From contig JAFGJR010000218.1 of assembly GCA_016928975.1 (NCBI GenBank), positions 1 through 22,391 of the forward strand: DNA of 22,391 nt. The letters run 5' to 3'. The notes under the pieces were generated by a model. The model saw nothing but the letters and a program-made list of their open reading frames with translations. It was not told the DNA's origin and ran no database searches. The position numbers were made by a program, and so were the translations under genes. This document shows positions 7,576 through 16,041 of this stretch, piece by piece; within the stretch, counting starts at the first letter, position 1, and every line of letters begins with the position of its first letter. The DNA comes from Sedimentisphaerales bacterium (lineage in GTDB: Bacteria; Planctomycetota; Phycisphaerae; Sedimentisphaerales; SG8-4).

Positions 7576-7641
7576 TGCAGTCATTCCTTAATCACGGGGG
7601 TCGAATTCCCGGCGCCACGAAGAGGGTGTGCCTGGCACATC

Positions 7642-8679
7642 CTATGCGTTCCATCCGTGCGCGGCGCGCACCTTGAGCATTACATCGAGGATCTCATTCC
7701 AGGTGTCCTGCGTCTCGAGCATCGCATTGGGGAACATGCACCCATCCCAGCAGATGTGCTGGATGCCGCGCTTGGGAGCATCCTTGAGCCAGTAGCCGGC
7801 GCAGCGGACGATGTCGAGCTTGCCGTTGGGATCGTTGGCCGGGCAGTGCTTGCCCGTCTTGTCGTGCGAGCCGGCGCCGCGCACCTGGCCGTCGTTCTGC
7901 GCGATGTGCACGTCGATCGTCCAGGGCCGCAGCTTGCCGACCATCGTCTCGTACGCGTCGTAGAATTCCGCCTGCGAATAGCCGGGCTTCAGCAGCGCCG
8001 CCTCCGGCGCGTTGTAGCCCAGCAAGTATAGATACGTGTGAGCCATGTCTGCCTGGAAGCCGAGCGTCTCGGGCATCCCGACCTCTTCCAGCAAATCCAG
8101 CATGGCCTTCCAACTGTGCATGCCGGCCCAGCAGATCTCCCCCTCGGCGGCCAAACGCTCGCCGTGATCGGCGGCGACCCTGGCGGCCTCGCGGAACGTC
8201 TCGGCGATCTTCTTCGTGTTCGCCGCCGGGTTTTGGCTCCATTTCTCGACGTTGCCGTCCGCCGAATCGATGCGGATCACGCCGTACTTGCGCACGGCAT
8301 GCTTGTTGAACACCCCGGCGATGCGGCACGCGGTCTGCACGGCGGCGACGAACTTCTTCCGGGCCGCTGCGTCCCCCATCGCCGTATCGCCAACCGTACC
8401 CGGCCAGACCGGCGCGACCAGCGAGCCGACGTTGAACCCGTGCCCCTGGACCAGGTCGGCGATCTTCCTCAGTTGGGCATCGCTGGCGTTGGGGTCGGTG
8501 TGCGGCAGGAAGAGGAAGTAGTCAATACCATCGAACTTCCGGCCGTCCACCTCGGCGCCGGCGGTCAGCTCCAGCATTCGTTCGAGGCTGATCGGCGGCT
8601 CCTGACCTGGACCGTCTCCTTTGCCGACCAGTCCGGGCCACATGGCGTTGTGAAGCTTGGGGAGGGGATTCGAACTCAT
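7642..8679 (-). CDS. Sugar isomerase/epimerase, AP-endonuclease-2-like TIM barrel
   Basis: This is a 345-residue protein. The ATG at 8679 follows AAGGAG with 6 bases spacing. A xylose-isomerase-like TIM barrel is indicated by its strand ends: GIDYFLF near 51-57, AAEGEICW (E179/E181), [10 protein letters not shown] (D211, H214), IDVHIAQND (H258) and CWDGCMF (D312). These acidic and His residues match the order of a divalent metal site in this superfamily. A loop with [10 protein letters not shown] at about 271-280 adds His and Cys residues. It lies second in the operon, 58 bases after the epimerase gene and 66 before the dehydrogenase. Probably a sugar or inosose isomerase, epimerase or dehydratase; the class includes IolE-type enzymes. 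The exact reaction is unknown. Confidence 0.87.
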   Translation of the reverse strand: MSSNPLPKLHNAMWPGLVGKGDGPGQEPPISLERMLELTAGAEVDGRKFDGIDYFLFLPHTDPNASDAQLRKIADLVQGHGFNVGSLVAPVWPGTVGDTAMGDAAARKKFVAAVQTACRIAGVFNKHAVRKYGVIRIDSADGNVEKWSQNPAANTKKIAETFREAARVAADHGERLAAEGEICWAGMHSWKAMLDLLEEVGMPETLGFQADMAHTYLYLLGYNAPEAALLKPGYSQAEFYDAYETMVGKLRPWTIDVHIAQNDGQVRGAGSHDKTGKHCPANDPNGKLDIVRCAGYWLKDAPKRGIQHICWDGCMFPNAMLETQDTWNEILDVMLKVRAAHGWNA

Positions 8680-8737
8680 TTCTGGCTCCTTCCTTGGCTT
8701 GTCGAATCGTCGACTTCGAAATCAAATGCCGAGAATC

Positions 8738-9589
8738 TCACGTGGCGGCATCCCAGCCTTCTCTGATCGTCTTGAATCCGAACTCGTAACATTCCCGGGG
8801 GCTGGCCGACAGCTCTCGCCACACGCAGGTCGTCGCCGCCAGCTCAGGCAAGCTCGTGCCGAAGGCCTCGATCGTCAGCCACTGGTCGTAGCCGCCGGAG
8901 CGAAGCGCCTTCAAGATCCTTCCGAACGGAACGTGTCCCTTGCCCGGCGTGCCGCGGTCATTCTCAGAGACGTGCACGTGTTTGATCGCGCCGAGGTTCC
9001 TCGTGATGCAGCCGACCGGATCCTTCTCCTCGATATTGGCGTGGAACGAGTCGTACATGACGCCCAGGTTCGGGTGGTTCACTCGCCTGGCATGGGCGGC
9101 GGCATCGTCGAGAATGTTGAGGAAGTAGCATTCGAACCGGTTCAGGCACTCCAACGCCAATTGGAGATTCGCCTGCTTCGCGAGGTCGGCGGCCTTGCGG
9201 TGCACCTCGGCGGCTCGCTCCTTTTCCTCCCGTGTCGGCCCTTTGCCGGTGAACTTCCCGAGCGGCTGGTAGAACGGTCCGCAGAGGACCTCCGACCCCA
9301 GCGCTGCATTGCAGTCGATGACCCACTTGAGGTAATCGACCGCTCCCTGGCGATGCTTGGGCTCGGCACTGATCGGGTTGCGCTGCTCGTCGGGCATGAC
9401 CGTGCAGGTCGTACACTTCAGGCCGTGATCCTTGATAGCCTCGCCCACCTTCTTGTAGTGCGTGACCTCCCCGCTGAACAGCGGAACCTCTACGCCGTCG
9501 AAGCCCGTCGCCTTCAGCTTGCCCAGGATGGCAAAGTGCTCTTCCGTCACAAACGGCGTCCACAACAACAGATTCATCCCGATCTTCAT
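8738..9589 (-). CDS. D-tagatose 3-epimerase-like ketose epimerase
   Basis: This is a 283-residue TIM-barrel protein, first gene of the operon. The start at 9589 (MKIGMNLLLW) is chosen because it matches the family's first strand and follows AGGGG; the frame stays open upstream but encodes nothing family-like. Metal and catalytic residues are visible: E147 (ECLNRFE), D180 and H183 (MYDSFHANIEE), H206 (HVHVSENDRGTPGKGH) and E241 (IEAF). Each is offset by five from E152, D185, H211 and E246 of Pseudomonas D-tagatose 3-epimerase, which strongly supports the family. Such enzymes epimerise ketoses at C3 with Mn2+ or Co2+. The true substrate here could be a different keto-sugar. Transcription probably starts at the promoter near 9714-9742. 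Confidence 0.9.
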   Translation of the reverse strand: MKIGMNLLLWTPFVTEEHFAILGKLKATGFDGVEVPLFSGEVTHYKKVGEAIKDHGLKCTTCTVMPDEQRNPISAEPKHRQGAVDYLKWVIDCNAALGSEVLCGPFYQPLGKFTGKGPTREEKERAAEVHRKAADLAKQANLQLALECLNRFECYFLNILDDAAAHARRVNHPNLGVMYDSFHANIEEKDPVGCITRNLGAIKHVHVSENDRGTPGKGHVPFGRILKALRSGGYDQWLTIEAFGTSLPELAATTCVWRELSASPRECYEFGFKTIREGWDAAT

Positions 9590-9687
9590 AGGAACCCCTG
9601 ATAGTGACCGTGTGGCTGTGTGTTTGCGCATATGCGTCGATGCGTAGTCATCATACCCACGACTGCCGACAAGTGCCTGCTGACCGC

Positions 9688-9705
9688 CCGGGGCTCCGGC
9701 CCCGG
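9688..9705. promoter_or_regulatory. Hairpin or operator at the operon start site
   Basis: CCGGGGC (9688-9694) and GCCCCGG (9699-9705) are perfectly complementary around TCCG. It begins at the predicted transcription start of the minus-strand operon (about 9707), so the mRNA would open with this hairpin. It could stabilise the 5' end or bind a repressor. Confidence 0.45.
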
Positions 9706-9713
9706 CGACGCCC

Positions 9714-9742
9714 CTTCTACCGCCCCCACATCGCGGTGTCAA
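9714..9742 (-). promoter_or_regulatory. Sigma70-type promoter of the sugar operon
   Basis: On the minus strand, a perfect TTGACA (9737-9742) is followed after 17 bases by TAGAAG (9714-9719), four of six matches. It gives a leader of about 117 nt before the epimerase start. Confidence 0.55.
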
Positions 9743-9835
9743 CGATTTTTCGCATAGCGCAGGGAAGGGGCAACGACAATCGGTGCCTGCTGCTCGCACC
9801 ATCGGAGCGTCGCGAGAATTCTCGGTCTACCGCTC

Positions 9836-9864
9836 TTGACAGCTCGGGAGGCGAGGTGTACTCG
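9836..9864 (+). promoter_or_regulatory. Possible promoter of the histidine kinase gene
   Basis: TTGACA (9836-9841) is perfect, but the -10 at 17 bases (TACTCG) is poor. It lies about 75 bases upstream of the kinase start, divergent from the operon promoter. Confidence 0.3.
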
Positions 9865-9937
9865 ATAGCGTTTGGCATACGTTGGCCAGGCGCGAATCGC
9901 ACGTGTACAGAGAACCGGTTGGTGAGAGGATCGTCGC

Positions 9938-11902
9938 ATGTCACAGACGCCGAGTCGAGAGACGCCGCTTCTACAGGAATTGGCCGATTTGCGAGATCGA
10001 ATCGCCCAGTTGGAGCAGCAGATCGACCAACTGAAGGGGCAGGAGGAGGCGACGAAGCAGGAGCAAGAGCGGCTGTATGCCGTGCTCATGAACATGCCGG
10101 TTATGATCGACGCACTCGATTCCAATACGAATGTCGTCGTCTGGAACCGGGAATGTGAGCGAGTGAGCGGCTACAGCGCCACCGAGATCGTCGGCAATCC
10201 GAAGGCGCTGGAATGGCTCTACCCCGACCGGGCATACCGGGAAGCGATGTTGCGCGACTGGGTAGAACGAGGTGATGACTTTCGGAACTGGCCATTGCAG
10301 ATGACGGCCAAAGACGGAACGGTCAAGACCGTCGCGTGGTCGAACATCTCCCGGCGGGTCCCGATTGTGCCCTGGAAGACGTGGGCGATCGGGGTGGACA
10401 TAACCGAGCAGAAAGCGGCGGAGGAGGCACTGCGGGAATCCGAGAGACGGCTGCGAGAGGTCTTTGACAATATGCCGGTGGGCCTCTACCACACGAGCCC
10501 GGATGGCCATACCCTGATGGCAAACCCGGCGTTCGTGCATATGCTGGGATATTCCTCGTTCGAAGATCTCGCCATGGAGAACCTGGAGGAGGTCAGCCTG
10601 GGCTCACAGTATCCTCGCTCGGAATTCAAGCGGTGTCTCGAGAAGGACGGACAAGTCATCGGCTTTGAGTCGGCGTGGAAGAGGCGAGATGGGACAATGC
10701 TCCACGCCATAGAGAACGCACGGATCGTGCGGGATTCACACGGCAACGAGCTGTACTACGAAGGCACGGTGGAGGACATCACCCAGCGAGCCCAGATGGA
10801 GGCGGCGCTGCGGGAGAGCGAGAACCGGTACAAGACCCTCGTGGAAAGTGCCGGCGAGAGCATCGTCGTGGTGGACGAGCAGGGCGTTTTCCGGTTCATG
10901 AACACGACGGCAGCGGAACGGTTCGGCGGGAAACCGGAAGAGTACGTCGGGAAGACGTTGCGGGAGCTATTGCCACAAGAGACCGCCAAGCGGGCGGAGG
11001 TAGACGTTCGGACCGTGATCCGGACGGGCCGGGGCATGAGCGTGGTCGTACCGACAACCCTTCAGGGCAAGACCCGATGGTTCAACGTGACAATCGAACC
11101 GCTGAAGGATTCAGACGGCCAGATCCGTTCCACCTTGATCTTCGGCCGCGACATTAGCGAGTCTCTGAAGGCCCAGAGAGAGCTGCAGGAGTATCGCAGC
11201 CACATGGCCCACGCCGAGCGTCTGGCCGCTCTGGGGACGCTGAGCGCCACCGTGGCCCACCAGATGAACCAGCCGCTGACAGTGATTCGTCTGACGATCC
11301 AGAACTGCCTGGCGCAATTGAGGAGCGATCACGGCATGGAGGAACTCGTGGACGACCTGAAGGAATGTTTGGGGGAGGTCTCGACGGCCTCATCGATCGT
11401 GGACAACTTCAAGGGTTTCGCCAGGCGGACCACTGGAAGAAGTCCGGGCAGGACGAACATGCAGAAGATCGCGGAGAGGGTGGTGCGAGTGTGGGAGGAT
11501 GCAGCCCGGACACGACGTGTCTCCCTGGTGCTGGACGGATTGGACCGACTTGACGAGGTCTGCGTGGACGAACGCGACATGGAACAGATGTTCTTCTCGC
11601 TGGTCGAGAATGCGATCCAGGCGGCAGACGGCCAGGGGGACCATCGGCTCTCAATCACCGGTGCGATCGGCGAGGAGTTCATCGAGCTTCGGTTCGCCGA
11701 TGACTGCGGCGGCATTGCCCCGGAGCACATGGATCATATCTTCGATCCGTTCTTCACCACGAAGGACAGTTATGTCGGGACAGGACTCGGTCTGTGTATC
11801 GTGGAACAGGTGCTGTCGCGCGTGGGGGGCAGAATCCGCGTGGAGAACCGGCCGGCCGAAGGAGTGACCTTCCTCGTGACCCTGCCGCGCCAGGATGCAT
11901 GA
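9938..11902 (+). CDS. Soluble PAS-PAS-PAS sensor histidine kinase
   Basis: This is a 654-residue protein. The ATG follows AGAGGA with 7 bases spacing. Order: coiled coil (about 10-50, Gln/Glu/Leu rich), PAS domains at about 45-160, 170-290 and 295-415 (the first two ending in WAIGVDITEQ and GTVEDITQ), HisKA with phospho-acceptor H441 (VAHQMNQPL), N box N558 (VENAIQ), G1 box at about 588-593 (DDCGGI), FDPFFTTK, and G2 box GTGLGL. No transmembrane segment is seen, so it should sense a cytosolic signal. The usual G1 pattern DxGxG has Cys590 instead of the first Gly. No response regulator is adjacent, so its partner is unknown. Its divergent position hints at, but does not prove, control of the neighbouring sugar operon. 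Confidence 0.92.
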   Translation: MSQTPSRETPLLQELADLRDRIAQLEQQIDQLKGQEEATKQEQERLYAVLMNMPVMIDALDSNTNVVVWNRECERVSGYSATEIVGNPKALEWLYPDRAYREAMLRDWVERGDDFRNWPLQMTAKDGTVKTVAWSNISRRVPIVPWKTWAIGVDITEQKAAEEALRESERRLREVFDNMPVGLYHTSPDGHTLMANPAFVHMLGYSSFEDLAMENLEEVSLGSQYPRSEFKRCLEKDGQVIGFESAWKRRDGTMLHAIENARIVRDSHGNELYYEGTVEDITQRAQMEAALRESENRYKTLVESAGESIVVVDEQGVFRFMNTTAAERFGGKPEEYVGKTLRELLPQETAKRAEVDVRTVIRTGRGMSVVVPTTLQGKTRWFNVTIEPLKDSDGQIRSTLIFGRDISESLKAQRELQEYRSHMAHAERLAALGTLSATVAHQMNQPLTVIRLTIQNCLAQLRSDHGMEELVDDLKECLGEVSTASSIVDNFKGFARRTTGRSPGRTNMQKIAERVVRVWEDAARTRRVSLVLDGLDRLDEVCVDERDMEQMFFSLVENAIQAADGQGDHRLSITGAIGEEFIELRFADDCGGIAPEHMDHIFDPFFTTKDSYVGTGLGLCIVEQVLSRVGGRIRVENRPAEGVTFLVTLPRQDA

Positions 11903-12170
11903 AGACCACCAGGGTCGCGAAGACTCCGAACCCGTGCCGGTGGCGGGCAAAGCTCGGTGACGAGGTGCAACGAACGGTCTTTCAGACGCCCTTCACCACA
12001 AATCCATGTACCGCCGGCCAAGACTCAGACTAACGCGCAAAGTGCGACCTCTCGGGAAGGTCCCCCGGTTTGACCGCCCCTGACCGGTCGGGACCAGGGC
12101 GAGCACTCGACCCCGGCCCTCCGGACAGCGAAAGGACCGTCTCTCTGAGGGCAGTCTGTGATCCCGCTCG
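11903..12170. other. Convergent intergenic gap, no gene seen
   Basis: It lies between the ends of the kinase gene and the EF-Tu-domain gene. A 44-codon frame starts inside the kinase stop (ATGA at 11899) but has no recognisable content. No clear terminator is visible. Confidence 0.4.
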
Positions 12171-12425
12171 TTACTCGACAATCTTGTAGACGATGTCGCC
12201 CTTTCTGGCCCGGTCGGTGATCTTGACGCCGACAGGGTCACCCGCCTTCGCCTCCTGGACCGGGGTGTTGTGGACCTGCATCGAGGTGACGGTCTCTTGA
12301 AGGTCGGTGGAGTGACCCTTGATGTGAATCTTGTCCCCGACCTTCAGCGGAGCGGTCAGCTCGATTGCGGCCACGACGGGCCGGGCGAAGAAATCCGACA
12401 CCTGTCCAATCTGTTCCTCAGGCAT
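12171..12425 (-). CDS. Free-standing EF-Tu domain-2-like protein
   Basis: This is an 84-residue protein. The start at ATG 12425 is preferred because GGAG lies 8 bases upstream and the domain begins right after it (MPEEQIGQVSDFF). The frame is open to a TTG nine codons earlier, which lacks support. The sequence follows the beta-barrel second domain of translational GTPases: VGKV-like start, IELTAPLKVGDKIHIKGHST, then PVQEAKAGDPVGVKITD and GDIVYKI. There is no GTPase domain, so it cannot be an elongation factor itself. Short proteins annotated as translation elongation factor-like occur in many bacteria and archaea, without a role I can state. It is monocistronic and divergent from the peptidase gene. 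Confidence 0.85.
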   Translation of the reverse strand: MPEEQIGQVSDFFARPVVAAIELTAPLKVGDKIHIKGHSTDLQETVTSMQVHNTPVQEAKAGDPVGVKITDRARKGDIVYKIVE

Positions 12426-12481
12426 GTTCAGCACTCCATCAAGCTCAGACAATTTCTTCCAGCGAACCGACGTTCACGCCT

Positions 12482-12512
12482 ATTGTAGCGGATATCCTAC
12501 CGCTTCGGGCAA
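12482..12512 (-). promoter_or_regulatory. Possible promoter of the EF-Tu-domain gene
   Basis: On the minus strand TACAAT (12482-12487, five of six) is preceded after 19 bases by TTGCCC (12507-12512). The -10 is good, but the spacer is long. Confidence 0.4.
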
Positions 12513-12655
12513 GCCTTTTCTTTTGCCTGCGGCGATCGTTTGGCGCATTGCCTCGCGATGGCCCGACGACTATCATGTGCGTTGTTCGTTCGCAATCGTT
12601 GTGACTCGATGCGGCCCCCGCCAGGGCGGACGCGATCCCGGAAGGGGAATCACGA

Positions 12656-14740
12656 ATGAAGAATGTGGCAGGTATCCTGGTTGCAGTACTGATCGCTCTG
12701 TCCTTTGCGCCGCGGGCTTCGTGCCAGGACGACGCGGACGCCTACCTGTGGCTGGAGGAAGTGGAGGGCGAGAAGGCCCTGAGCTGGGTGAAAGCGAAGA
12801 ACGAGGCGACCCTGGCGGTGCTCCAGGCCCAGCCCCTGTTCGAGCCAACGTACCAGAAGGCTCTCGAGATCCTGAACTCCGACCAGCGCATCGCCTACCC
12901 ATCTTTCCAGGGCGAGTACATCTACAATTTCTGGCAGGACGAGAGGAACGAGCGGGGCCTGTGGCGTCGGACGACCCTGGACGAGTATCTCAGCTCCTCG
13001 CCGCAGTGGGAGGTCCTGCTGGACGTCGACAAGCTCTCCAAAGAGGAAGGCGAGTCATGGGTCTACAAAGGAGCGACGGGGCTCTACCCGGACTACAGGC
13101 TCTACCTGGTCGGCCTCTCGCGGGGCGGTGGCGACGCCGTGGTGATACGGGAGTTCGACGCCGGCACGAAGCGGTTCGTGACAGACGGGTTTGCCCTGCC
13201 CGAAGCGAAGGGGTCCGTCTCCTGGAAAGGCCGTGATGCGATCTACGTGCAGACGGACTTCGGGCCGGGGAGTCTGACGGCGTCCGGGTATCCGCGCGTG
13301 ACGAAGCTGTGGAGGAGGGGCACGCCGCTGAGTGAGGCCCGGACGGTCTTTGAAGGCCAGGCGACCGACGTGGACGTTGGAACCTACGTCCTCAACACGC
13401 CCGAACGGCAGTATGACGTGATTCAACGAGGGATCACCTTCTACACGTCGCATACGTACGTCGTCGAGGCCGGCGCGGCGATCAAGCTGGAGATTCCCGA
13501 CGACGCCAATTTTGGCGGCTTCTTCAAGAACCAACTGCTCGTGCGGCTCCGGTCGGACTGGACGGTTGCCGCACGGACCTACAGACAGGGCTCGTTGCTC
13601 GCCATCGACTATGACCGGTATCTCCAGGGCAGCCGCACATTCGACGTCATCGTCGAACCCAACGAGCGGTCGAGTGTCGTCTCCCATTCGACGACCAGGG
13701 ACGTTCTCCTGGTGAAGGTGCTGAACAACGTCAGGAGCGAATTGTACGAGTTCCGCCTGAAGGAAGGCCGCTGGCAGAAGCAGAGAGTCGAGACACCGAA
13801 GCTTGGGACTTTGTCCATCGGCTCGACGGATGAAAGATCAAACCGCTACTTCTTCACATACGAAGGATTCCTGAGCCCGACCAGTCTGTACTACTCGCCC
13901 GATGGACGCCAGGCGCGCAGGGTGAAAAGCCTTCCCGATTTCTTCGATGCCAATGGCCTGGAGGTGAAGCAGCACGAGGCCGTCTCGAAGGACGGCACGC
14001 GAATCCCCTATTTCCTCGTGCAGTCGAAGGACGCCAAAGCCGACGGCTCGAATCCGACACTCCTGTACGGTTACGGCGGCTTTGAGATCCCCATGCTTCC
14101 CTCCTATGTGGCCACCACCGGAGCCGCGTGGCTCGAGAAAGGCGGCACGTACGCTCTGGCCAACATTCGCGGCGGCGGCGAGTTCGGGCCCCGATGGCAC
14201 CTCTGCGCCCTCAAGGAGAACCGGCAGCGATGTTACGATGATTTCATCGCCGTCGCTCAAGACCTGGTGCAACGTAAGATCACCTCGCCGGCCCATCTGG
14301 GAATCATGGGCGGCTCCAATGGCGGGCTGCTCATGGGCGCGGTTTTCACCCAGAAGCCGGACCTCTTCCACGCCGTGGTCTGCCAGGTGCCCCTGCTGGA
14401 CATGAAACGCTACAACAAGCTGCTGGCAGGCGCCAGTTGGATGGCGGAGTTCGGCAATCCCGATCTCCCTGAGGAGTGGGCGTATATCCGCAAGTACTCG
14501 CCCTACCAGAACCTTTCTGCCGATAGGAAGTACCCACAGGTGTTCTTCTGCACCTCCACGAAGGACGACCGGGTGCATCCGGGGCACGCACGCAAAATGG
14601 CGGCAAAGATGGAGAGCATGGGGCATAAGGTGTACTACTACGAGAACACCGAGGGCGGCCACGCTGCCGCAGCCACCAACCGTCAGCGGGCCCTCAGGAC
14701 CGCCTTGAGCTACAGCTACCTCTGGATGCGACTCAAATAG
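12656..14740 (+). CDS. Exported prolyl oligopeptidase (peptidase family S9A)
   Basis: This is a 694-residue serine peptidase, the usual length for the family. The ATG follows GGAAGGGG with 8 bases spacing. Residues 1-24 form a signal peptide (MKNVAGILVAVLIALSF) ending around RASC-QDD; the Cys lacks a normal lipobox, so a lipoprotein is unlikely. The family opening DAYLWLEEVEGEKALSWV follows, then a beta-propeller (about 80-420) and an alpha/beta hydrolase domain. The catalytic triad is complete: S554 (MGGSNGG), D637 (TKDDRVHP) and H669 (EGGHAA). NIRGGGEFGPRWH is the typical block before the Ser. S9A enzymes cut after proline in short peptides, so this one would process peptides in the periplasm or outside the cell. 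Monocistronic; reads toward the convergent AlaX gene. Confidence 0.95.
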   Translation: MKNVAGILVAVLIALSFAPRASCQDDADAYLWLEEVEGEKALSWVKAKNEATLAVLQAQPLFEPTYQKALEILNSDQRIAYPSFQGEYIYNFWQDERNERGLWRRTTLDEYLSSSPQWEVLLDVDKLSKEEGESWVYKGATGLYPDYRLYLVGLSRGGGDAVVIREFDAGTKRFVTDGFALPEAKGSVSWKGRDAIYVQTDFGPGSLTASGYPRVTKLWRRGTPLSEARTVFEGQATDVDVGTYVLNTPERQYDVIQRGITFYTSHTYVVEAGAAIKLEIPDDANFGGFFKNQLLVRLRSDWTVAARTYRQGSLLAIDYDRYLQGSRTFDVIVEPNERSSVVSHSTTRDVLLVKVLNNVRSELYEFRLKEGRWQKQRVETPKLGTLSIGSTDERSNRYFFTYEGFLSPTSLYYSPDGRQARRVKSLPDFFDANGLEVKQHEAVSKDGTRIPYFLVQSKDAKADGSNPTLLYGYGGFEIPMLPSYVATTGAAWLEKGGTYALANIRGGGEFGPRWHLCALKENRQRCYDDFIAVAQDLVQRKITSPAHLGIMGGSNGGLLMGAVFTQKPDLFHAVVCQVPLLDMKRYNKLLAGASWMAEFGNPDLPEEWAYIRKYSPYQNLSADRKYPQVFFCTSTKDDRVHPGHARKMAAKMESMGHKVYYYENTEGGHAAAATNRQRALRTALSYSYLWMRLK

Positions 14741-14814
14741 CGGGAATCACAGACCCAAATCACGGAATCGCCTCCGGCAACGCTCTCCAGCGTCTGCTTC
14801 TCGATCTCCGATCC

Positions 14815-15933
14815 TCAGTGGAGGATCTCCCGCAGGGCCTCCATCGTCAGGACCCTGTCGAGTCGGCCGCTGGCCGCCCTGGGCGAGCCGCCCCCTTTGC
14901 CGCCGGTGAAGCTCTGGATTTGCCTGAGCAGGCCGCCGGCGTCCAGAGTGGCGGAGCTGACTGCGATTTGATTGCCGCTGATGACAATCCCGGCGCCCGC
15001 GGCCACTTCCGCGATCATCCCCGCGAGAGTTGACATAAGCTCGCGTGGCACCTCCCCGACGAAGACGCCGACGTGGGAAGGACCGACGGGCACAACGCTT
15101 GCTGACTTCGCCAGGTCGGCCAGCCGTAACGACCAGAGCCGATCAGGCTCTTTCGCCAGCTCCTTCGATCGCTCCAGGGTCTTGGCAAATATGGAGGGCA
15201 GGTCGCCGGAGGCACAGCCCGCGCCTTTGCGCAACTCGCGGAGGATCGTCGTCTCCAACTGTGATCGCTCCAGCGCCTTGTTGCCGGCGGCGAACGACAT
15301 CCGAGTCCCGCCCTTCCTGTTCTCCAGATCGAAGACCCGGATCACGCCGATTCGCCCGGTCGACTTGACATGGGCCCCGCAGCAGGCCGAGACATCGATG
15401 TCGCCGATACGAACGATGCGGATGACGTCCGCGTCGATCGGGCCCATACGGCTGCGCGCCTGAGCAGCGTCCTCAAAGGTCGTCTCGACCGGGAGATCCA
15501 GCATGACCGCCTCCATCGCCAGCCGTTCCAGGTCCAGCACCGTGTCCCACTCGACGGTCTTGTCGAAATCGATGGTGGAGCCGTCAAGCCCGATGTGGAC
15601 GGCGACCGTCTCCAGGCCGAACCGCTTTGTTGCGATGCCTGACAGGATGTGCTGAGCGGTGTGCTGTCCGGCCGTACATAGCCGCCGCTGCCGGTCGACG
15701 CACGCGGCGTGGCTACTGGGTGCAAGCGGCCTGTCCAACGTATGTTCCACCCGGCCCTCCACGAGCTGAACATCACAGACCGTCGCCTCGCCGATAGAGC
15801 CCCGGTCCGCCGGCTGGCCGCCCTCGTCAGGATGAAACAGGACCGGCTCGATGGCCACCTTGTTGGGCGCCAACGAGGTGACTTGGACTTGCGTCTCGAA
15901 CACGTCCGGCTCGGTCCAGTACATTCTCTTCAT
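14815..15933 (-). CDS. AlaX-type alanyl-tRNA editing protein with DHHA1 domain
   Basis: This is a 372-residue cytosolic protein that would hydrolyse mischarged Ser- or Gly-tRNA(Ala) in trans. The N-terminal part shows the AlaRS-editing signature FHPDEGGQPADRG. Zinc ligands are HTAQH (H91, H95) and CCGAH (C184, H188), the HxxxH and CxxxH pairs of the editing site. The C-terminal DHHA1-like domain ends in FTGGKGGGSPRAASG (about 342-356), so the long AlaX-L form is likely. The start at 15933 has only a weak binding site (CCGGGC). An ATG three codons later is possible and also lacks a clear one. It is convergent with the peptidase gene and divergent from the pseudogene. Confidence 0.92.
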   Translation of the reverse strand: MKRMYWTEPDVFETQVQVTSLAPNKVAIEPVLFHPDEGGQPADRGSIGEATVCDVQLVEGRVEHTLDRPLAPSSHAACVDRQRRLCTAGQHTAQHILSGIATKRFGLETVAVHIGLDGSTIDFDKTVEWDTVLDLERLAMEAVMLDLPVETTFEDAAQARSRMGPIDADVIRIVRIGDIDVSACCGAHVKSTGRIGVIRVFDLENRKGGTRMSFAAGNKALERSQLETTILRELRKGAGCASGDLPSIFAKTLERSKELAKEPDRLWSLRLADLAKSASVVPVGPSHVGVFVGEVPRELMSTLAGMIAEVAAGAGIVISGNQIAVSSATLDAGGLLRQIQSFTGGKGGGSPRAASGRLDRVLTMEALREILH

Positions 15934-15984
15934 GCCCGGATTGTACCGCTGCTCTTGATTTCCTCAAGCGCCTGCATAGGCTGC

Positions 15985-16013
15985 TCGACATTCGCGCGGA
16001 CCCCGGGTATGCT
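15985..16013 (+). promoter_or_regulatory. Promoter of the deleted exported-protein gene
   Basis: TCGACA (15985-15990, five of six) and TATGCT (16008-16013, four of six) stand 17 bases apart, 28 bases before the pseudogene start at 16042. Confidence 0.5.
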
Positions 16014-16041
16014 CTGGAGTCACACTGGAGGATTGAACCGT

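Noticed and set aside
9590..9802. N-terminal extension of the epimerase by 71 residues
   Set aside because: The extension is Gly/Arg-rich, lacks a binding site and overlaps the operon promoter. The family's first strand starts at MKIGMNLLLW.
9938..11902. Histidine kinase as the confirmed regulator of the sugar operon
   Set aside because: Only divergent placement supports this. There is no response regulator or DNA-binding domain nearby, so the link remains a guess.
11899..12033. A 44-codon frame overlapping the kinase stop as ATGA
   Set aside because: The overlap suggests translational coupling, but the peptide has no family features or hydrophobic pattern.
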